NCBI GenBank assembly: GCA_029263895.1
Contig: JARIDO010000020.1
Location: 1-64,000 of the forward strand
Reading direction: 5' to 3'
From: Sporosarcina sp.
Lineage (GTDB): Bacteria > Bacillota > Bacilli > Bacillales_A > Planococcaceae
Length of the DNA stretch: 64,000 nt
Below, in pieces: positions 34,231 to 44,236 of the stretch. The notes below the pieces were generated by a model that had not been told where the DNA came from, did not search any database, and saw only the letters and a program-made list of their open reading frames with translations. A program made the translations under genes and the position numbers. Positions within the stretch are counted from its first letter, which is position 1. Each line of letters starts with the position of its first letter.

Positions 34231-35694
34231 ATGACAAAAGAAGTTCGTGTGCGTTATGCGCCAAGTCCAACAGGACATTTACATATAGGTGGTGCAAGAA
34301 CTGCGCTATTTAACTATCTGTTTGCTCGCCATCACGGCGGTAAGTTTATTGTTCGTATTGAAGATACGGATACTGAACGTAATATAGAAGCTGGAGAATT
34401 ATCGCAACTCGATAATTTGAAATGGCTCGGTATCGATTATGATGAGTCTATAGATATCGGCGGGCCATATGCCCCATATCGTCAAATGGAACGCTTAGAC
34501 ATCTATGAAAAACATGCACAAGACATGCTGGATAATGGGCATGCTTATAAGTGTTACTGTACTTCTGAGGAATTAGAAGCGGAACGTGAAAAGCAAAAAG
34601 CAGCCGGAATTGCAGCGCCTATGTACAGTGGGAAGTGTAGACACTTATCATCTGATGAGGTAGCTGAAAAAGAGTCGGCGGGAACGCCTTATACAATTCG
34701 TATGAGAGTTCCTGAGAATGTGACATATCACGTGGATGACATGGTACGTGGAACAGTTTCGTTTGAGTCTAAGGACATCGGCGATTGGGTATTAGTAAAG
34801 GCAAATGGTATTCCGACGTATAACTACGCGGTTGTATTAGACGATCATTTCATGGAAATTTCTCACGTGTTTCGTGGAGAAGAGCATTTAACGAATACGC
34901 CGAAACAATTGATGATTTTCGATGTTTTCGGTTGGGAATATCCGAAGTACGGTCATATGACGTTAATCGTAAATGAAGATCGTAAGAAACTTTCTAAACG
35001 TGATGAGTCTATTATCCAATTTATCTCGCAGTATAAAGAACTCGGTTACTTACCAGATGCAATGTTCAATTTCTTTGGACTACTTGGTTGGTCGCCGGGT
35101 GGGGAAGATGAACTGTTTACGCGAGAGGAACTTATACAGATGTTCGATGAGTCTAGATTGTCAAAATCTCCTTCGATGTTTGATAAGCAGAAATTGACAT
35201 GGATGAACAACCAATACGTTAAAAAAATGGATCTTGAAGAAGTAATTGAATTCACGTTGCCCTATTTGCAAAAAGCGGGATTGATTAAGGAACGGATGAA
35301 TGAGTCAGAACAGAAGTGGGCGCATGATTTAATCGCACTTTACAGTGACCAGTTAAGCTTTGGTGCTGAAATAGTTGAGTTATCTGCCCAATTCTTTACG
35401 GAAACGATTGAATATGATGAAGAATCCCAAGCTGTTTTAGCGGGAGAACAAATACCGGAAGTGATGACGGTATTTAAAAGGGAACTTGAAGCATTAGAAT
35501 CCTTTGATGCTGCATCTATAAAAGATGCCATTAAAGCTGTTCAAAAGGAAACGGGACATAAAGGGAAAAATCTCTTTATGCCAATCCGTGTTGTGACAAC
35601 TGGCCAAACACATGGTCCTGAATTACAGGCATCAATTGCTCTGATTGGTAAAGAAAAAGCAATTGCCCGTGTTGCAGAGTATGCAAAACAATAA
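34231..35694 (+). CDS. gltX: Glutamyl-tRNA synthetase
   Basis: 487 aa class I synthetase. HIGH-type motif [19 protein letters not shown] and KMSKS-type motif KKLSKRDES. In Bacillales it usually also charges tRNA-Gln for GatCAB (family knowledge). CGGAG site 10-15 nt upstream. Followed by the cysteine T-box leader, so transcription to cysE restarts. Confidence 0.97.
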   Translation: MTKEVRVRYAPSPTGHLHIGGARTALFNYLFARHHGGKFIVRIEDTDTERNIEAGELSQLDNLKWLGIDYDESIDIGGPYAPYRQMERLDIYEKHAQDMLDNGHAYKCYCTSEELEAEREKQKAAGIAAPMYSGKCRHLSSDEVAEKESAGTPYTIRMRVPENVTYHVDDMVRGTVSFESKDIGDWVLVKANGIPTYNYAVVLDDHFMEISHVFRGEEHLTNTPKQLMIFDVFGWEYPKYGHMTLIVNEDRKKLSKRDESIIQFISQYKELGYLPDAMFNFFGLLGWSPGGEDELFTREELIQMFDESRLSKSPSMFDKQKLTWMNNQYVKKMDLEEVIEFTLPYLQKAGLIKERMNESEQKWAHDLIALYSDQLSFGAEIVELSAQFFTETIEYDEESQAVLAGEQIPEVMTVFKRELEALESFDAASIKDAIKAVQKETGHKGKNLFMPIRVVTTGQTHGPELQASIALIGKEKAIARVAEYAKQ

Positions 35695-35696
35695 CA

Positions 35697-35724
35697 TTGA
35701 CATTCGGTTATAGCGATGTAGAAT
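35697..35724 (+). promoter_or_regulatory. Promoter of the cysES operon
   Basis: TTGACA 35697-35702 (beginning right after the gltX stop), 16-nt spacer, TAGAAT 35719-35724. Confidence 0.8.
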
Positions 35725-35784
35725 TAAGGGTAATTACCTTAAGTTGTCCACTAGGTCAAACCAATTTAAATGAATTTGAAGCAA

Positions 35785-36041
35785 ATAGAAAACAAAGCAT
35801 TGAAAAGGATAAGTACATTTTACAAGCTCCCCAGAGAGGATCATCGTCGGCTGAAAATGATCTGCGCCACTGTAAAATAGAAATGCACCTTTGAGTGCCG
35901 TGCCGAAAGTGAAGTAGGCCGGACGTATCGCCGACGTTATTGGCTATAAGCGGGGAGAGTTAAACAAACTTTTCCAAGCGGAGTGGAACCACGCAATCAA
36001 TGCGTCTCTGTCAATTTTGGCAGAGGCGTATTTTTATTTTC
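35785..36041 (+). ncRNA. T-box leader, tRNA-Cys (specifier TGC), upstream of cysE-cysS
   Basis: Stem I includes AGAGAGGATC and CGGCTGAAAATGATC loops; the specifier loop is GAAATGCACC with TGC (35884-35886). T-box core AAGCGGAGTGGAACCACGC at 35976-35994 supplies the tRNA-acceptor bulge. A terminator hairpin (36000-36030, TGCGTCTCTG with CAGAGGCGTA) and a T tract (36031-36040) follow. Uncharged tRNA-Cys should promote readthrough into the Cys biosynthesis and charging genes. Confidence 0.93.
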
Positions 36042-36062
36042 ACGAATAGAGGAGGAAATCCG

Positions 36063-36734
36063 GTGTTTCGCAGAATGAAAGAAGATATCCGTTGCGTGTT
36101 CGATCAAGACCCAGCTGCACGAAGTACGCTGGAAGTCGTATTAACGTATTCCGGATTGCATGCAATATGGTCGCATCGGATCGCACATGCATTATATAAA
36201 AGACAGTTATTGTTTATGGCTCGCATCGTATCTCAAGTAAGTCGCTTTTTCACTGGCATCGAGATTCATCCAGGTGCTAAAATCGGTCGTCGTTTTTTTA
36301 TTGACCATGGCATGGGGATTGTGATTGGAGAGACTTGTGAAATCGGTAATGATGTCACAATCTATCAAGGCGTTACGCTTGGTGGCACTGGTAAAGAAAA
36401 AGGGAAAAGACATCCAACGCTGCACGACAATGTTTTGGTAGCAACAGGTGCAAAAGTTTTAGGATCCATTAGTATCGGAGAAGGTAGTAAAGTTGGGGCG
36501 GGCTCAGTTGTTTTAAAAGATGTGCCAGCAAACTCAACGGTAGTAGGAATACCTGGCACTATCGTCATTAGGGATGGTGTGAAAGTGAAAGGCAAACATG
36601 ACCATCAAGATCTCCCGGATCCTGTTTCAGATACATGCATGCGACTTGAGAATGATATAAAACGTTTAAATGACCGAATTGAAAAATTAGAAGTCCAAAG
36701 AAAGGGGCAAAATGATGACGATTCAACTATTTAA
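36063..36734 (+). CDS. cysE: Serine O-acetyltransferase
   Basis: 223 aa. N-terminal helical part plus hexapeptide-repeat left-handed beta helix ([39 protein letters not shown]). Makes O-acetylserine, precursor of cysteine. GTG 36063 with AGGAGGA at 36049-36055; N-terminus [20 protein letters not shown] matches B. subtilis CysE. First gene after the Cys T-box; overlaps cysS. Confidence 0.96.
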   Translation: MFRRMKEDIRCVFDQDPAARSTLEVVLTYSGLHAIWSHRIAHALYKRQLLFMARIVSQVSRFFTGIEIHPGAKIGRRFFIDHGMGIVIGETCEIGNDVTIYQGVTLGGTGKEKGKRHPTLHDNVLVATGAKVLGSISIGEGSKVGAGSVVLKDVPANSTVVGIPGTIVIRDGVKVKGKHDHQDLPDPVSDTCMRLENDIKRLNDRIEKLEVQRKGQNDDDSTI

Positions 36735-38115
36735 TTCACTTACACGAAAGAAAGAACCATTCATACCGATGGAAGAAGGAAAAGTTAAAATGTACGTTTG
36801 TGGACCAACTGTCTATAACTACATTCACATAGGTAATGCACGTCCAGTCATCGCATTTGATACTGTCCGCCGTTATTTTGAATACCGCGGATATGACGTC
36901 AAATTTGTATCTAACTTTACAGATGTTGATGATAAAATCATTAAAACAGCAAACGAGCTTGGTGAAGAAGTAGGGGAACTAACGGATCGTTTTATTAAAG
37001 CCTATTTTGAAGATGTTAGTGCATTGGGATGCAATCGGGCGGATGAGCATCCGCGTGTGACAAACCATATTGAAGACATTATTGCTTTTATACAAGTGTT
37101 GATAGACAAAGGGTATGCGTATGAATCGCAAGGTGATGTTTATTTCCGTACGAAAAAATTTGACGGCTACGGAAAACTTTCACATCAATCTACAGATGAG
37201 CTGAAAATTGGTGCTCGAATAGAAGCGGGTGTTAAAAAAGAGAATGCACTCGACTTTGCTCTTTGGAAAGCTGCTAAAACAGGCGAAATTTCTTGGGAAA
37301 GCTCTTGGGGTGCAGGACGACCGGGTTGGCATATAGAGTGTTCTGTAATGGCGAGAGAGCATTTAGGCGACACGATTGATATCCATGCGGGTGGTCAAGA
37401 TTTAACATTCCCGCATCATGAGAATGAAATCGCACAATCAGAAGCGATGACAGGGAAAACATTTGCTAACTATTGGATGCATAATGGATATATTAATATC
37501 GATAATGAAAAGATGTCTAAATCACTAGGAAACTTTGTATTAGTGAATGACATTCGTCAGCAAGTAGACCCTATGGTACTCAGATTCTTCATGCTATCTG
37601 TTCATTACAGACATCCTATCAACTTCTCTCAAGACCTTGTTGAAAGTGCAGAGAATGGCTTGAATCGTATACGAACTACTTATACAAACTTGCAACATCG
37701 CCTTTCTACATCAGCAGATTTAGGAGACCAAAAGGATATTTGGATTTTTAAAGCGAATGAACAAAAAGACGCGTTTGTGAAGGCGATGGATGATGATTTC
37801 AATACTGCAAATGCAATTGCGGCGGTGTTTGAGTTATCTAAATTAGCGAATGTTTATCTACTAGAAAAGAACACGCAATCCGAAGTGTTAACCTATTTTA
37901 TAAACTTACTTACTGAGCTAATGGATGTTCTAGGCATTCAGTTTGCGGAAGTAACGGAATTACTGGACGATGATGTCGAATTGTTAATAGAAGAGCGTCT
38001 CCAAGCTCGACAGAACCGTGACTTTAAAAGGTCAGATGAGATTCGGGATGAATTGAAAGATAAAGGTATATTGTTGGAAGATACAGCGCAAGGTACCCGG
38101 TGGAAAAGAGGGTGA
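36715..38115 (+). CDS. cysS: Cysteinyl-tRNA synthetase
   Basis: 466 aa (ATG 36715; ATG 36712 is also possible). HIGH-type YIHIGNARP, zinc ligands including Cys in [10 protein letters not shown], and KMSKSLGN. Overlaps cysE by ~20 bp and is 4 bp before mrnC; regulated by the upstream T-box. Confidence 0.97.
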   Translation: MTIQLFNSLTRKKEPFIPMEEGKVKMYVCGPTVYNYIHIGNARPVIAFDTVRRYFEYRGYDVKFVSNFTDVDDKIIKTANELGEEVGELTDRFIKAYFEDVSALGCNRADEHPRVTNHIEDIIAFIQVLIDKGYAYESQGDVYFRTKKFDGYGKLSHQSTDELKIGARIEAGVKKENALDFALWKAAKTGEISWESSWGAGRPGWHIECSVMAREHLGDTIDIHAGGQDLTFPHHENEIAQSEAMTGKTFANYWMHNGYINIDNEKMSKSLGNFVLVNDIRQQVDPMVLRFFMLSVHYRHPINFSQDLVESAENGLNRIRTTYTNLQHRLSTSADLGDQKDIWIFKANEQKDAFVKAMDDDFNTANAIAAVFELSKLANVYLLEKNTQSEVLTYFINLLTELMDVLGIQFAEVTELLDDDVELLIEERLQARQNRDFKRSDEIRDELKDKGILLEDTAQGTRWKRG

Positions 38116-38119
38116 GTTT

Positions 38120-38533
38120 ATGTATACGTTACGTGATATAGACGTCAAACAACTAAATGCACTTGCGCTCGCTTACATGGGAGATGCCGTTTACGAAAGG
38201 TCTATTCGAGAACATTTACTACGCTCGGGTCGCGTTAAACCAAATATACTGCATCGTGAGGCAACTCGATACGTCTCTGCAAAATCACAGGCTTCTGTTC
38301 TGAAGATGATGCAGGAATCTGACTTCCTAACAGAAGAAGAGGCTGCAGTCATGAGAAGAGGCCGTAATGCAAAGTCAGGTTCAGTACCAAAGAACACAGA
38401 TGTGATTACGTATAATCTTAGTTCTGGTTTTGAAGCGGTTATTGGCTACTTGGAGTTATTAGGAAGAACGGATCGTGTGGAAGAGTTTATTAAGGAAGCC
38501 ATCAAACTAATTGAAATGCCAAAGGAGGGGTAA
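38120..38533 (+). CDS. mrnC: Mini-ribonuclease 3 (MrnC), 23S rRNA maturation
   Basis: 137 aa RNase III-like domain without a dsRBD. Motif [20 protein letters not shown] carries the acidic catalytic site. Family role: final maturation of 23S rRNA ends. It precedes rlmB with the ribosome binding site AAAGGAGGGG inside its stop region (38521-38530). Confidence 0.95.
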   Translation: MYTLRDIDVKQLNALALAYMGDAVYERSIREHLLRSGRVKPNILHREATRYVSAKSQASVLKMMQESDFLTEEEAAVMRRGRNAKSGSVPKNTDVITYNLSSGFEAVIGYLELLGRTDRVEEFIKEAIKLIEMPKEG

Positions 38534-38537
38534 CGCT

Positions 38538-39296
38538 ATGACAGAGATAGATTCAGAGCTGATTGGTGGTAAAAATCCAATCGTTGAAGCATTACGCTCA
38601 GGTCGAGAGTTAAATAAAATATGGATAGCAGAAGGTTTAAATAAGAAAAGTATTGGTGAGATTTTGTCGCTCGCAAAAACGGCCGGTGTAATTGTGCAAG
38701 CGGTACCCAAACAAAAGTTAGATGGCATGCTTGATATGAATCACCAAGGCATTATCGCTTCAGTCGCGGCTTATGAATATGCGGAGTTGGATGATTTGTT
38801 TGCATTGGCGAAAGAACGCGGTGAAGATCCATTATTCATGATTTTAGATGAGTTGGAGGATCCTCATAATCTTGGTTCGATACTACGGACAGCTGATGCA
38901 ACAGGATTTCATGGTGTAATTATTCCGAAGCGTCGGTCGGTCGGATTAACGGGTGTAGTTGCAAAAGCATCGACGGGAGCAATTGAACATATTCCGGTCG
39001 TTCGTGTGAATAATCTATCGCAAACAGTTGAAGAACTAAAAAAACAAGGCGTATGGATTGCCGGGACGGACGCGAGTGAGTCTACTGATTATCGTTTCAT
39101 GGATGCGACCTTGCCTTTAGCAATTATTATAGGGAGTGAGGGCAAAGGAATGTCGCGTATATTAAAGGAAAAGTGCGATTTTCTTTATCACCTTCCAATG
39201 GTTGGGCACGTTACATCATTGAATGCATCTGTCGCAGCTTCACTTCTCATGTACGAGGTGTTACGTAAAAGACAGCCGCAGTCCAAAGTAAAATGA
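38538..39296 (+). CDS. rlmB: 23S rRNA 2'-O-ribose methyltransferase RlmB (SPOUT)
   Basis: 252 aa. N-terminal substrate-binding domain (~1-80), then SPOUT knot motifs: ILDELEDPHNLGSILRTADA, IIGSEGKGM, and PMVGHVTSLNASVAASL. Predicted to methylate a 23S ribose. Coupled to yacP by ATGA at 39293-39296. Confidence 0.93.
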   Translation: MTEIDSELIGGKNPIVEALRSGRELNKIWIAEGLNKKSIGEILSLAKTAGVIVQAVPKQKLDGMLDMNHQGIIASVAAYEYAELDDLFALAKERGEDPLFMILDELEDPHNLGSILRTADATGFHGVIIPKRRSVGLTGVVAKASTGAIEHIPVVRVNNLSQTVEELKKQGVWIAGTDASESTDYRFMDATLPLAIIIGSEGKGMSRILKEKCDFLYHLPMVGHVTSLNASVAASLLMYEVLRKRQPQSKVK

Positions 39297-39808
39297 AAAA
39301 AGAGATACTCCTTGTGGATGGCTACAATATCATAGGTGCTTGGGAAGATTTAAGACAAATAAAACAAGACCGTTTAGCGGATGCACGTGATTATTTAATT
39401 GAACGGATGGCTGAATATAAAGCACACAAAGGTTGGCGAGTTATAATTGTTTTTGATGCACATCTTATCCCGGGGGTAGAAAAGAAAAAGATTCTATATG
39501 ATGTTGAAGTCTTATTCACAAAAGAAAACGAAACAGCAGATGAACGCATTGAAAAGTTAGTTTCTGAACTAAATAGCCGCAGTACACAAATACATGTAGC
39601 GACTTCGGATATGACTGAACAATGGGTTGTTTTTGCGCAGGGGGCATTAAGAAAATCAGCAAGAGAACTTCAAATAGAAATGCTTGAGGTAGACAGATTA
39701 ATATCTTCGAATGTGAAGTCCATTCAAAATAATCGCCCATTGTCTAAAATAACGTTAAGTGATGAAATGACAGAAATATTCGAAAAGTGGCGACGTGGAA
39801 CAAAATGA
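39293..39808 (+). CDS. rae1: NYN-domain ribonuclease Rae1 (YacP)
   Basis: 171 aa with PIN/NYN-type acidic residues (LLVDGYNIIGAW, KENETADERIEKLV, VATSDMTEQ). Rae1 is an A-site-targeting, translation-dependent mRNA endonuclease in B. subtilis. Continuous with rlmB; sigH has its own promoter after it. Confidence 0.93.
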   Translation: MKKEILLVDGYNIIGAWEDLRQIKQDRLADARDYLIERMAEYKAHKGWRVIIVFDAHLIPGVEKKKILYDVEVLFTKENETADERIEKLVSELNSRSTQIHVATSDMTEQWVVFAQGALRKSARELQIEMLEVDRLISSNVKSIQNNRPLSKITLSDEMTEIFEKWRRGTK

Positions 39809-39812
39809 ACGG

Positions 39813-39842
39813 TTGACTCGAAAAAATCTCATGATGTATACT
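39813..39842 (+). promoter_or_regulatory. Promoter of sigH
   Basis: TTGACT 39813-39818, 18-nt spacer, TATACT 39837-39842. Confidence 0.75.
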
Positions 39843-39879
39843 TGTCATATCATGGAAACAACGAACCGGGGTGGTCTAT

Positions 39880-40530
39880 TTGGTGGGGAAGACATACGTT
39901 GCAAACGACAAATCCGATTTCGTAGGATTATCTGATGGTGACATTATCGCTATCATTCATGAGGGAAATACGGATGCTCTTGATTATCTCATTACCAAAT
40001 ACCAATCATTTGTACGTCTGAAAGCTAGATCTTACTTCCTAATTGGAGGAGATCGAGAAGATATTATTCAAGAAGGAATGGTAGGTCTCTATAAAGCGAT
40101 ACGTGATTATAGAGTGGACAGACTCAGCTCATTTAAAGCTTTTGCTGAGCTGTGTATTACGAGACAAATTATAACAGCCATTAAAACAGCTACGCGTCAA
40201 AAACACATTCCGCTTAATACATCAATATCGTTGGATAAGCCCGTATATGATGAAGAATCAGATCGGACATTACTCGATGTAATTGCGGGTCCAATTCTGG
40301 ATGACCCGGAAGATTTAATGATTCACAAAGAAAACTTTAGCCAAATGGAAGTGGAAATGAATAAAGTTTTAAGTGGTCTGGAAAAGCAAGTACTAGCACT
40401 TTATCTAGAAGGTCAATCGTATCAAGAAATATCTGAAGAGCTTAACAGACAAGTGAAATCAGTGGATAACGCACTCCAACGTATTAAACGAAAGCTAGAG
40501 CGTTATATGCAGGTAGATGCCGTTCTTTAA
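39880..40530 (+). CDS. sigH: RNA polymerase sigma-H factor
   Basis: 216 aa. Sigma region 2 (ARSYFLIGGDREDIIQEGMVGLYKAI, with SSFKAFAELCITRQ) and region 4 helix-turn-helix (QSYQEISEELNRQVKSVDNALQRIKRKL). Directs early sporulation and stationary-phase genes. Start is uncertain: GTG 39871, TTG 39880 and GTG 39883 are in frame. TTG 39880 is placed 8 nt from GGGGTGG (39868-39874). Confidence 0.95.
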   Translation: MVGKTYVANDKSDFVGLSDGDIIAIIHEGNTDALDYLITKYQSFVRLKARSYFLIGGDREDIIQEGMVGLYKAIRDYRVDRLSSFKAFAELCITRQIITAIKTATRQKHIPLNTSISLDKPVYDEESDRTLLDVIAGPILDDPEDLMIHKENFSQMEVEMNKVLSGLEKQVLALYLEGQSYQEISEELNRQVKSVDNALQRIKRKLERYMQVDAVL

Positions 40531-40610
40531 CAGTGCGTTCGCGCGTTATTGACATCACATTGATGGAATGGTACTCTTTAGCAAGACTATGGATTTTATA
40601 GGGTGAGATA

Positions 40611-40760
40611 ATGGGTAAAAAGATTTGTTTGAGCTGTGCTATTTGCGGTTCGAGGAATTATTCTGTACCAGCGCGTGGCGATCAGTCAGAAGAACGTTTG
40701 ACACTCAATAAATTTTGCAGTCATTGTAATAAGCATACAATGCATAAGCAGACTGCATAA
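40611..40760 (+). CDS. rpmG: 50S ribosomal protein L33 (zinc-binding form)
   Basis: 49 aa starting MGKKICLSCAICG. Cys pairs CAIC (9,12) and CSHC (36,39) show the zinc-containing (C+) type. GGGTGAG 4 nt before ATG 40611. The gene is too short for most length cut-offs. Standard position between sigH and secE (rpmGB in B. subtilis). Confidence 0.93.
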   Translation: MGKKICLSCAICGSRNYSVPARGDQSEERLTLNKFCSHCNKHTMHKQTA

Positions 40761-40803
40761 GAATATCAGTAGTATAATTTTAACTATTCGGAGGGACTTT
40801 AGA

Positions 40804-40989
40804 ATGGGTAAGATAAGCGCCTTTTTGAAAAATGTCGTCTCAGAAATGAGAAAAGTAAGTTGGCCGAAACGAAAAGAGTTAACACGTTACACGATTGTTG
40901 TTCTTTCGACTGTCGCTTTTATGGCGATATACTTCGGATTGGTCGATTTGGGTATTTCGCGAATCATGGAATGGTACGTTGCACTTTAA
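40804..40989 (+). CDS. secE: Preprotein translocase subunit SecE
   Basis: 61 aa with an amphipathic basic helix (SEMRKVSWPKRKELTRY) and one membrane segment (~32-55). Essential single-span form of Gram-positives. CGGAGGGA upstream. A terminator separates it from nusG. Confidence 0.96.
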   Translation: MGKISAFLKNVVSEMRKVSWPKRKELTRYTIVVLSTVAFMAIYFGLVDLGISRIMEWYVAL

Positions 40990-41021
40990 TAAAGGTATAT
41001 GAATAGTTACGATGTGAAATA

Positions 41022-41050
41022 GCCCGTCTATCAGGTTGAACGGGTTTTTT
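41022..41050 (+). terminator. Terminator between secE and nusG
   Basis: CCCGT (41023-41027), 12-nt loop, ACGGG (41040-41044) then six T. Confidence 0.75.
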
Positions 41051-41088
41051 AAATTGCATAAGCTCTATTTGTTATAACGAAACAATAA

Positions 41089-41112
41089 AGGAGGGACGGA
41101 CGTACAGTCCTC
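41089..41112 (+). promoter_or_regulatory. Hairpin containing the nusG Shine-Dalgarno
   Basis: AGGAGGGAC (41089-41097) is the only good site for nusG, but is ~20 nt upstream of ATG 41119. GAGGGAC pairs with GTCCTC (41107-41112) with one bulged G, sequestering it. Possible translational control of NusG; structure by eye. Confidence 0.45.
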
Positions 41113-41118
41113 ATTATT

Positions 41119-41658
41119 ATGGATATGGAGAAAAATTGGTATGTCGTTCACACGTATTCAGGTTACGAAAACAAGGTAAAAGCTAATCTAGAAAAACGTG
41201 TAGAAACGATGGGGATGTCGGATAAGATTTTCCGTGTCATCATTCCGGAAGAAGAAGAAACGGATTTCAAAGAAGGTAAGAAAAAAGTTGTTATGCGGAA
41301 AACGTTTCCTGGATACGTCCTTGTCGAAATCATTATGACAGACGATTCTTGGTATGTTGTTCGGAATACACCGGGAGTAACAGGTTTCATAGGATCTTCT
41401 GGTGGAGGTGCTAAACCAACTCCATTACTTCCAGAAGAAGTTGAATTCATCCTTAAACAAATGGGTGTTAAGGAACGTAAAACAGAAATGGATATTGAAT
41501 TGGGCGAAATGGTTCAAGTACTTGAAGGTCCATTTGCTCATTTCCAAGGTAAAGTCGAAGAGATTGACGAAGACAAAGGGAAGATTAAAGTTACTGTGGA
41601 CATGTTTGGTCGCGAAACCAAAATGGAACTAGACTATTCGCAAATTGAGAAGTTATAA
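41119..41658 (+). CDS. nusG: Transcription antitermination factor NusG
   Basis: 179 aa: NGN domain (NWYVVHTYSGYENKVKANLE, MTDDSWYVVRNTPGVTGFIG) and a KOW domain (FAHFQGKVEEIDEDKGKIKV). Pausing/antitermination factor. A second ATG at 41125 would match the usual MEKNWYV start. The ribosome binding site is atypically distant. Confidence 0.96.
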   Translation: MDMEKNWYVVHTYSGYENKVKANLEKRVETMGMSDKIFRVIIPEEEETDFKEGKKKVVMRKTFPGYVLVEIIMTDDSWYVVRNTPGVTGFIGSSGGGAKPTPLLPEEVEFILKQMGVKERKTEMDIELGEMVQVLEGPFAHFQGKVEEIDEDKGKIKVTVDMFGRETKMELDYSQIEKL

Positions 41659-41669
41659 TCATTTTTTAC

Positions 41670-41698
41670 TTGCGTGCAGTTGAAAAAAGTGGTATCAT
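41670..41698 (+). promoter_or_regulatory. Promoter of rplK-rplA
   Basis: TTGCGT 41670-41675, 17-nt spacer, TATCAT 41693-41698. Confidence 0.65.
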
Positions 41699-41721
41699 TT
41701 CAAAGGTCAGACTAGTAACGA

Positions 41722-41801
41722 GTAGTTTGTACGAATAAATCAAAACTACCGGCGTAAGCCGGCAGGCACATATTGAGTGGGAGGGGCAACCCTATTACCA
41801 C
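41722..41801 (+). ncRNA. Structured rplK leader, candidate L1-binding site
   Basis: Contains CCGGC-GTAA-GCCGG (41749-41762, a GNRA tetraloop hairpin) nested in the pairing GTAGTTTG/CAAAACTAC, and GTGG-GAGGGGCAACCC-TATTA-CCAC (41777-41801). The second looks like a ribosomal-protein binding motif before the rplK start; L1 autocontrol of rplKA is known, but I cannot confirm this motif. Confidence 0.5.
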
Positions 41802-41827
41802 ATCACGGACTTAAGGAGGTGTGTCTC

Positions 41828-42253
41828 GTGGCTAAAAAAGTCATTAAAGTTGTAAAATTGCAAATTCCTGCAGGGAAAGCGAATCCGGCTCCACCAGTTG
41901 GACCGGCGTTAGGTCAAGCGGGTGTGAACATCATGGGATTCTGTAAAGAATTCAACGCGCGTACAGCTGATCAAGCAGGTCTAATTATTCCTGTTGTCAT
42001 CTCTGTATTCGAAGATCGTTCATTTACATTCATTACAAAAACTCCACCTGCAGCAACATTGCTGAAGGTTGCAGCTAATCTTCAAAAAGGTTCTGGTGAA
42101 CCGAATAAAAAGAAAGTTGCTACTGTAAAACGCGATAAAGTTCGCGAAATTGCAGAAACAAAAATGGAAGACCTAAACGCAGCATCAGTTGAAGCAGCGA
42201 TGGCAATGGTTGAAGGTACTGCTCGCAGTATGGGAATCACGGTCGAAGACTGA
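41828..42253 (+). CDS. rplK: 50S ribosomal protein L11
   Basis: 141 aa, GTG start after AAGGAGGTG (41813-41821). [22 protein letters not shown] and the thiostrepton-loop proline-rich region are conserved. Binds the GTPase-associated centre of 23S rRNA. Confidence 0.97.
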   Translation: MAKKVIKVVKLQIPAGKANPAPPVGPALGQAGVNIMGFCKEFNARTADQAGLIIPVVISVFEDRSFTFITKTPPAATLLKVAANLQKGSGEPNKKKVATVKRDKVREIAETKMEDLNAASVEAAMAMVEGTARSMGITVED

Positions 42254-42285
42254 ACTTCATAATATGACGCGATAGTTCTTTGTGG

Positions 42286-42317
42286 GGGTTGCGTTTGTTC
42301 TCTAGAGCACGCAACCC
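42286..42317 (+). promoter_or_regulatory. Hairpin between rplK and rplA
   Basis: GGGTTGCGT (42286-42294) with ACGCAACCC (42309-42317), 9 bp, 14-nt loop, no T tract. Probably an mRNA processing or regulatory stem rather than a terminator. Confidence 0.55.
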
Positions 42318-42369
42318 TTATTCGTGGGAGGTTTAATCCGTTAACACCACAAAAGAGGAGGAAATTTTA

Positions 42370-43068
42370 ATGGCTAAAAGAGGTAAAAAGTTCGTAGAAG
42401 CAAGCAAACTTATTGAGCCGATGAAAGCGTACGGTTTGAAAGAGGCAATCGAACTTGCTAAGAAAACAAGTACTGTCAATTTTGACGCATCAGTTGAAGT
42501 TGCTTTCCGTCTTGGGATTGATACACGTAAAAACGATCAACAAATTCGTGGAGCGGTAGTACTACCAAACGGTACAGGTAAAACTCAACGTGTACTCGTT
42601 TTTGCTAAAGGTGAAAAACTTAAAGAAGCAGAAGCTGCTGGAGCAGACTATGCAGGTGACTCTGAATATATCACTAAAATCCAACAAGGATGGTTTGACT
42701 TCGATGTTATCGTAGCGACTCCTGATATGATGGGTGAAGTTGGTAAAATCGGTCGTGTACTCGGACCGAAAGGACTTATGCCGAATCCTAAAACAGGAAC
42801 AGTTACATTTGATGTAACGAAAGCTGTTGAAGAGATTAAAGCTGGTAAAGTTGAATACCGTGCGGATAAGGCTGGGATTATCCACGCTCCTATCGGTAAA
42901 GTATCATTTGATGTTGCAAAACTTGAAGAAAACTTTACAACTGTTTTTGAAACAGTTCAAAAGGCAAAGCCTGCATCAGCAAAAGGTACTTACATGAAAT
43001 CTGTTAATGTAACAACTACTATGGGACCGGCTGTGAAAGTTGATCCTTCAAGTGTTGACGTTAAATAA
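42370..43068 (+). CDS. rplA: 50S ribosomal protein L1
   Basis: 232 aa; L1 signature [18 protein letters not shown] and MGPAVKVDP near the end. AAGAGGAGG just ahead of ATG 42370. The protein is the expected translational repressor of this operon. Confidence 0.97.
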   Translation: MAKRGKKFVEASKLIEPMKAYGLKEAIELAKKTSTVNFDASVEVAFRLGIDTRKNDQQIRGAVVLPNGTGKTQRVLVFAKGEKLKEAEAAGADYAGDSEYITKIQQGWFDFDVIVATPDMMGEVGKIGRVLGPKGLMPNPKTGTVTFDVTKAVEEIKAGKVEYRADKAGIIHAPIGKVSFDVAKLEENFTTVFETVQKAKPASAKGTYMKSVNVTTTMGPAVKVDPSSVDVK

Positions 43069-43073
43069 TTAAA

Positions 43074-43102
43074 TTGACATTAGGTTAATCTTTTGATAAG
43101 AT
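43074..43102 (+). promoter_or_regulatory. Promoter of rplJ-rplL
   Basis: TTGACA 43074-43079, 17-nt spacer, TAAGAT 43097-43102, directly after rplA. Confidence 0.8.
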
Positions 43103-43119
43103 GACTTTTGTTATGAATA

Positions 43120-43256
43120 GCACCATTTGTACCGTAGACAGTAGGAGTGGCTTGCCACTTAAATTCCCTACCGAGGACAAGACGCTCTTTTAATGTAAAA
43201 GATGACGACTTTTCTGCCCTCGTAGCTACAATTTGTAGAGCGAGGGCTTTTCGTAC
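43120..43256 (+). ncRNA. L10 (rplJL) leader with attenuator
   Basis: The leader has the conserved stretch TTAAATTCCCTACCGAGGAC of Firmicutes L10 leaders, then a strong terminator (GCCCTCG 43216-43222 with CGAGGGC 43241-43247, inner stem CTACA/TGTAG, TTTT). Binding of L10(L12)4 is known to promote termination in Bacillus. Confidence 0.87.
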
Positions 43257-43294
43257 TGGTATAAGTGACCACAAATACTATAGGAGGTGTCCAA

Positions 43295-43795
43295 ATGAGC
43301 AAAGTGTTAGAGGCTAAACAAGCAATTGTTGGCGAAATCGCGGATAAGTTAAAAGCATCGGCTTCAGTCGTTGTTGTAGATTACCGTGGACTAACGGTTG
43401 GTCAAGTTACAGAACTTCGTAAACAACTTCGTGATGCTGGTATTGACTTCAAAGTTTACAAAAACTCGATGTCACGCCGTGCGACTGAAGAAGCGGGTCT
43501 TGAAGGCTTGAACGAATACCTAACTGGACCGAACGCAATTGCGTTCTCAAACGAAGATGTTGTTGCTCCTGCAAAAATCCTTAATGATTTTGCAAAAGCT
43601 AACGACAAGCTTGAAATTAAGGCAGGTATCATCGAAGGTGCAATTGCGACAGAAGCAGAAGTCAAAGCATTGGCGGAACTTCCATCACGCGATGGTCTAC
43701 TTTCTATGCTACTCAGCGTACTACAAGCACCAATGCGAAACTTCGCACTTGCAACGAAAGCAGTTGCAGACCAAAAAGAAGAACAAGGCGCATAA
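43295..43795 (+). CDS. rplJ: 50S ribosomal protein L10
   Basis: 166 aa. Typical start [19 protein letters not shown] and [19 protein letters not shown]-terminal helices bind L7/L12 dimers. ATG 43295 after TAGGAGGTGT; the longer in-frame start lies in the leader. Confidence 0.96.
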   Translation: MSKVLEAKQAIVGEIADKLKASASVVVVDYRGLTVGQVTELRKQLRDAGIDFKVYKNSMSRRATEEAGLEGLNEYLTGPNAIAFSNEDVVAPAKILNDFAKANDKLEIKAGIIEGAIATEAEVKALAELPSRDGLLSMLLSVLQAPMRNFALATKAVADQKEEQGA

Positions 43796-43862
43796 TATCG
43801 CCGTTTAACAAAAAACATGCGGGTTAATACCTGACAAAACAATTATTTAGGAGGAACTACTA

Positions 43863-44225
43863 ATGACTAAAGAACAAATGATCGACGCGATTAAAGAAAT
43901 GACAGTTCTTGAACTTAACGACCTTGTAAAAGCAATTGAAGAAGAATTCGGCGTAACTGCTGCTGCACCTGTTGCAATGGCTGGAGCTGGAGCTGGAGCT
44001 GCGGATGCAGAAAAAACTGAATTTGATGTAATTCTTGCATCTGCTGGAGATCAAAAAATTAAAGTTATCAAAGCTGTTCGTGAAATCACTGGTCTTGGCT
44101 TGAAAGAAGCTAAAGAAGTAGTAGATAACGCACCTAAAGCAATCAAAGAAGCTGTTTCTAAAGAAGAAGCAGAAGAAATGAAAGCGAAACTTGAAGAAGT
44201 TGGCGCGTCAGTAGAAGTTAAGTAA
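43863..44225 (+). CDS. rplL: 50S ribosomal protein L7/L12
   Basis: 120 aa: N-terminal dimerisation helices, an Ala/Gly-rich hinge (AGAGAGAAD), and the C-terminal globular domain with [25 protein letters not shown] site. Strong terminator after it. Confidence 0.98.
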   Translation: MTKEQMIDAIKEMTVLELNDLVKAIEEEFGVTAAAPVAMAGAGAGAADAEKTEFDVILASAGDQKIKVIKAVREITGLGLKEAKEVVDNAPKAIKEAVSKEEAEEMKAKLEEVGASVEVK

Positions 44226-44236
44226 TTCTAAATATT

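Noticed and set aside
35697-35894. 65-codon open frame in the gltX-cysE gap
   Set aside because: It starts within the promoter and runs through T-box stem I; no ribosome binding site; RNA structure explains the sequence better.
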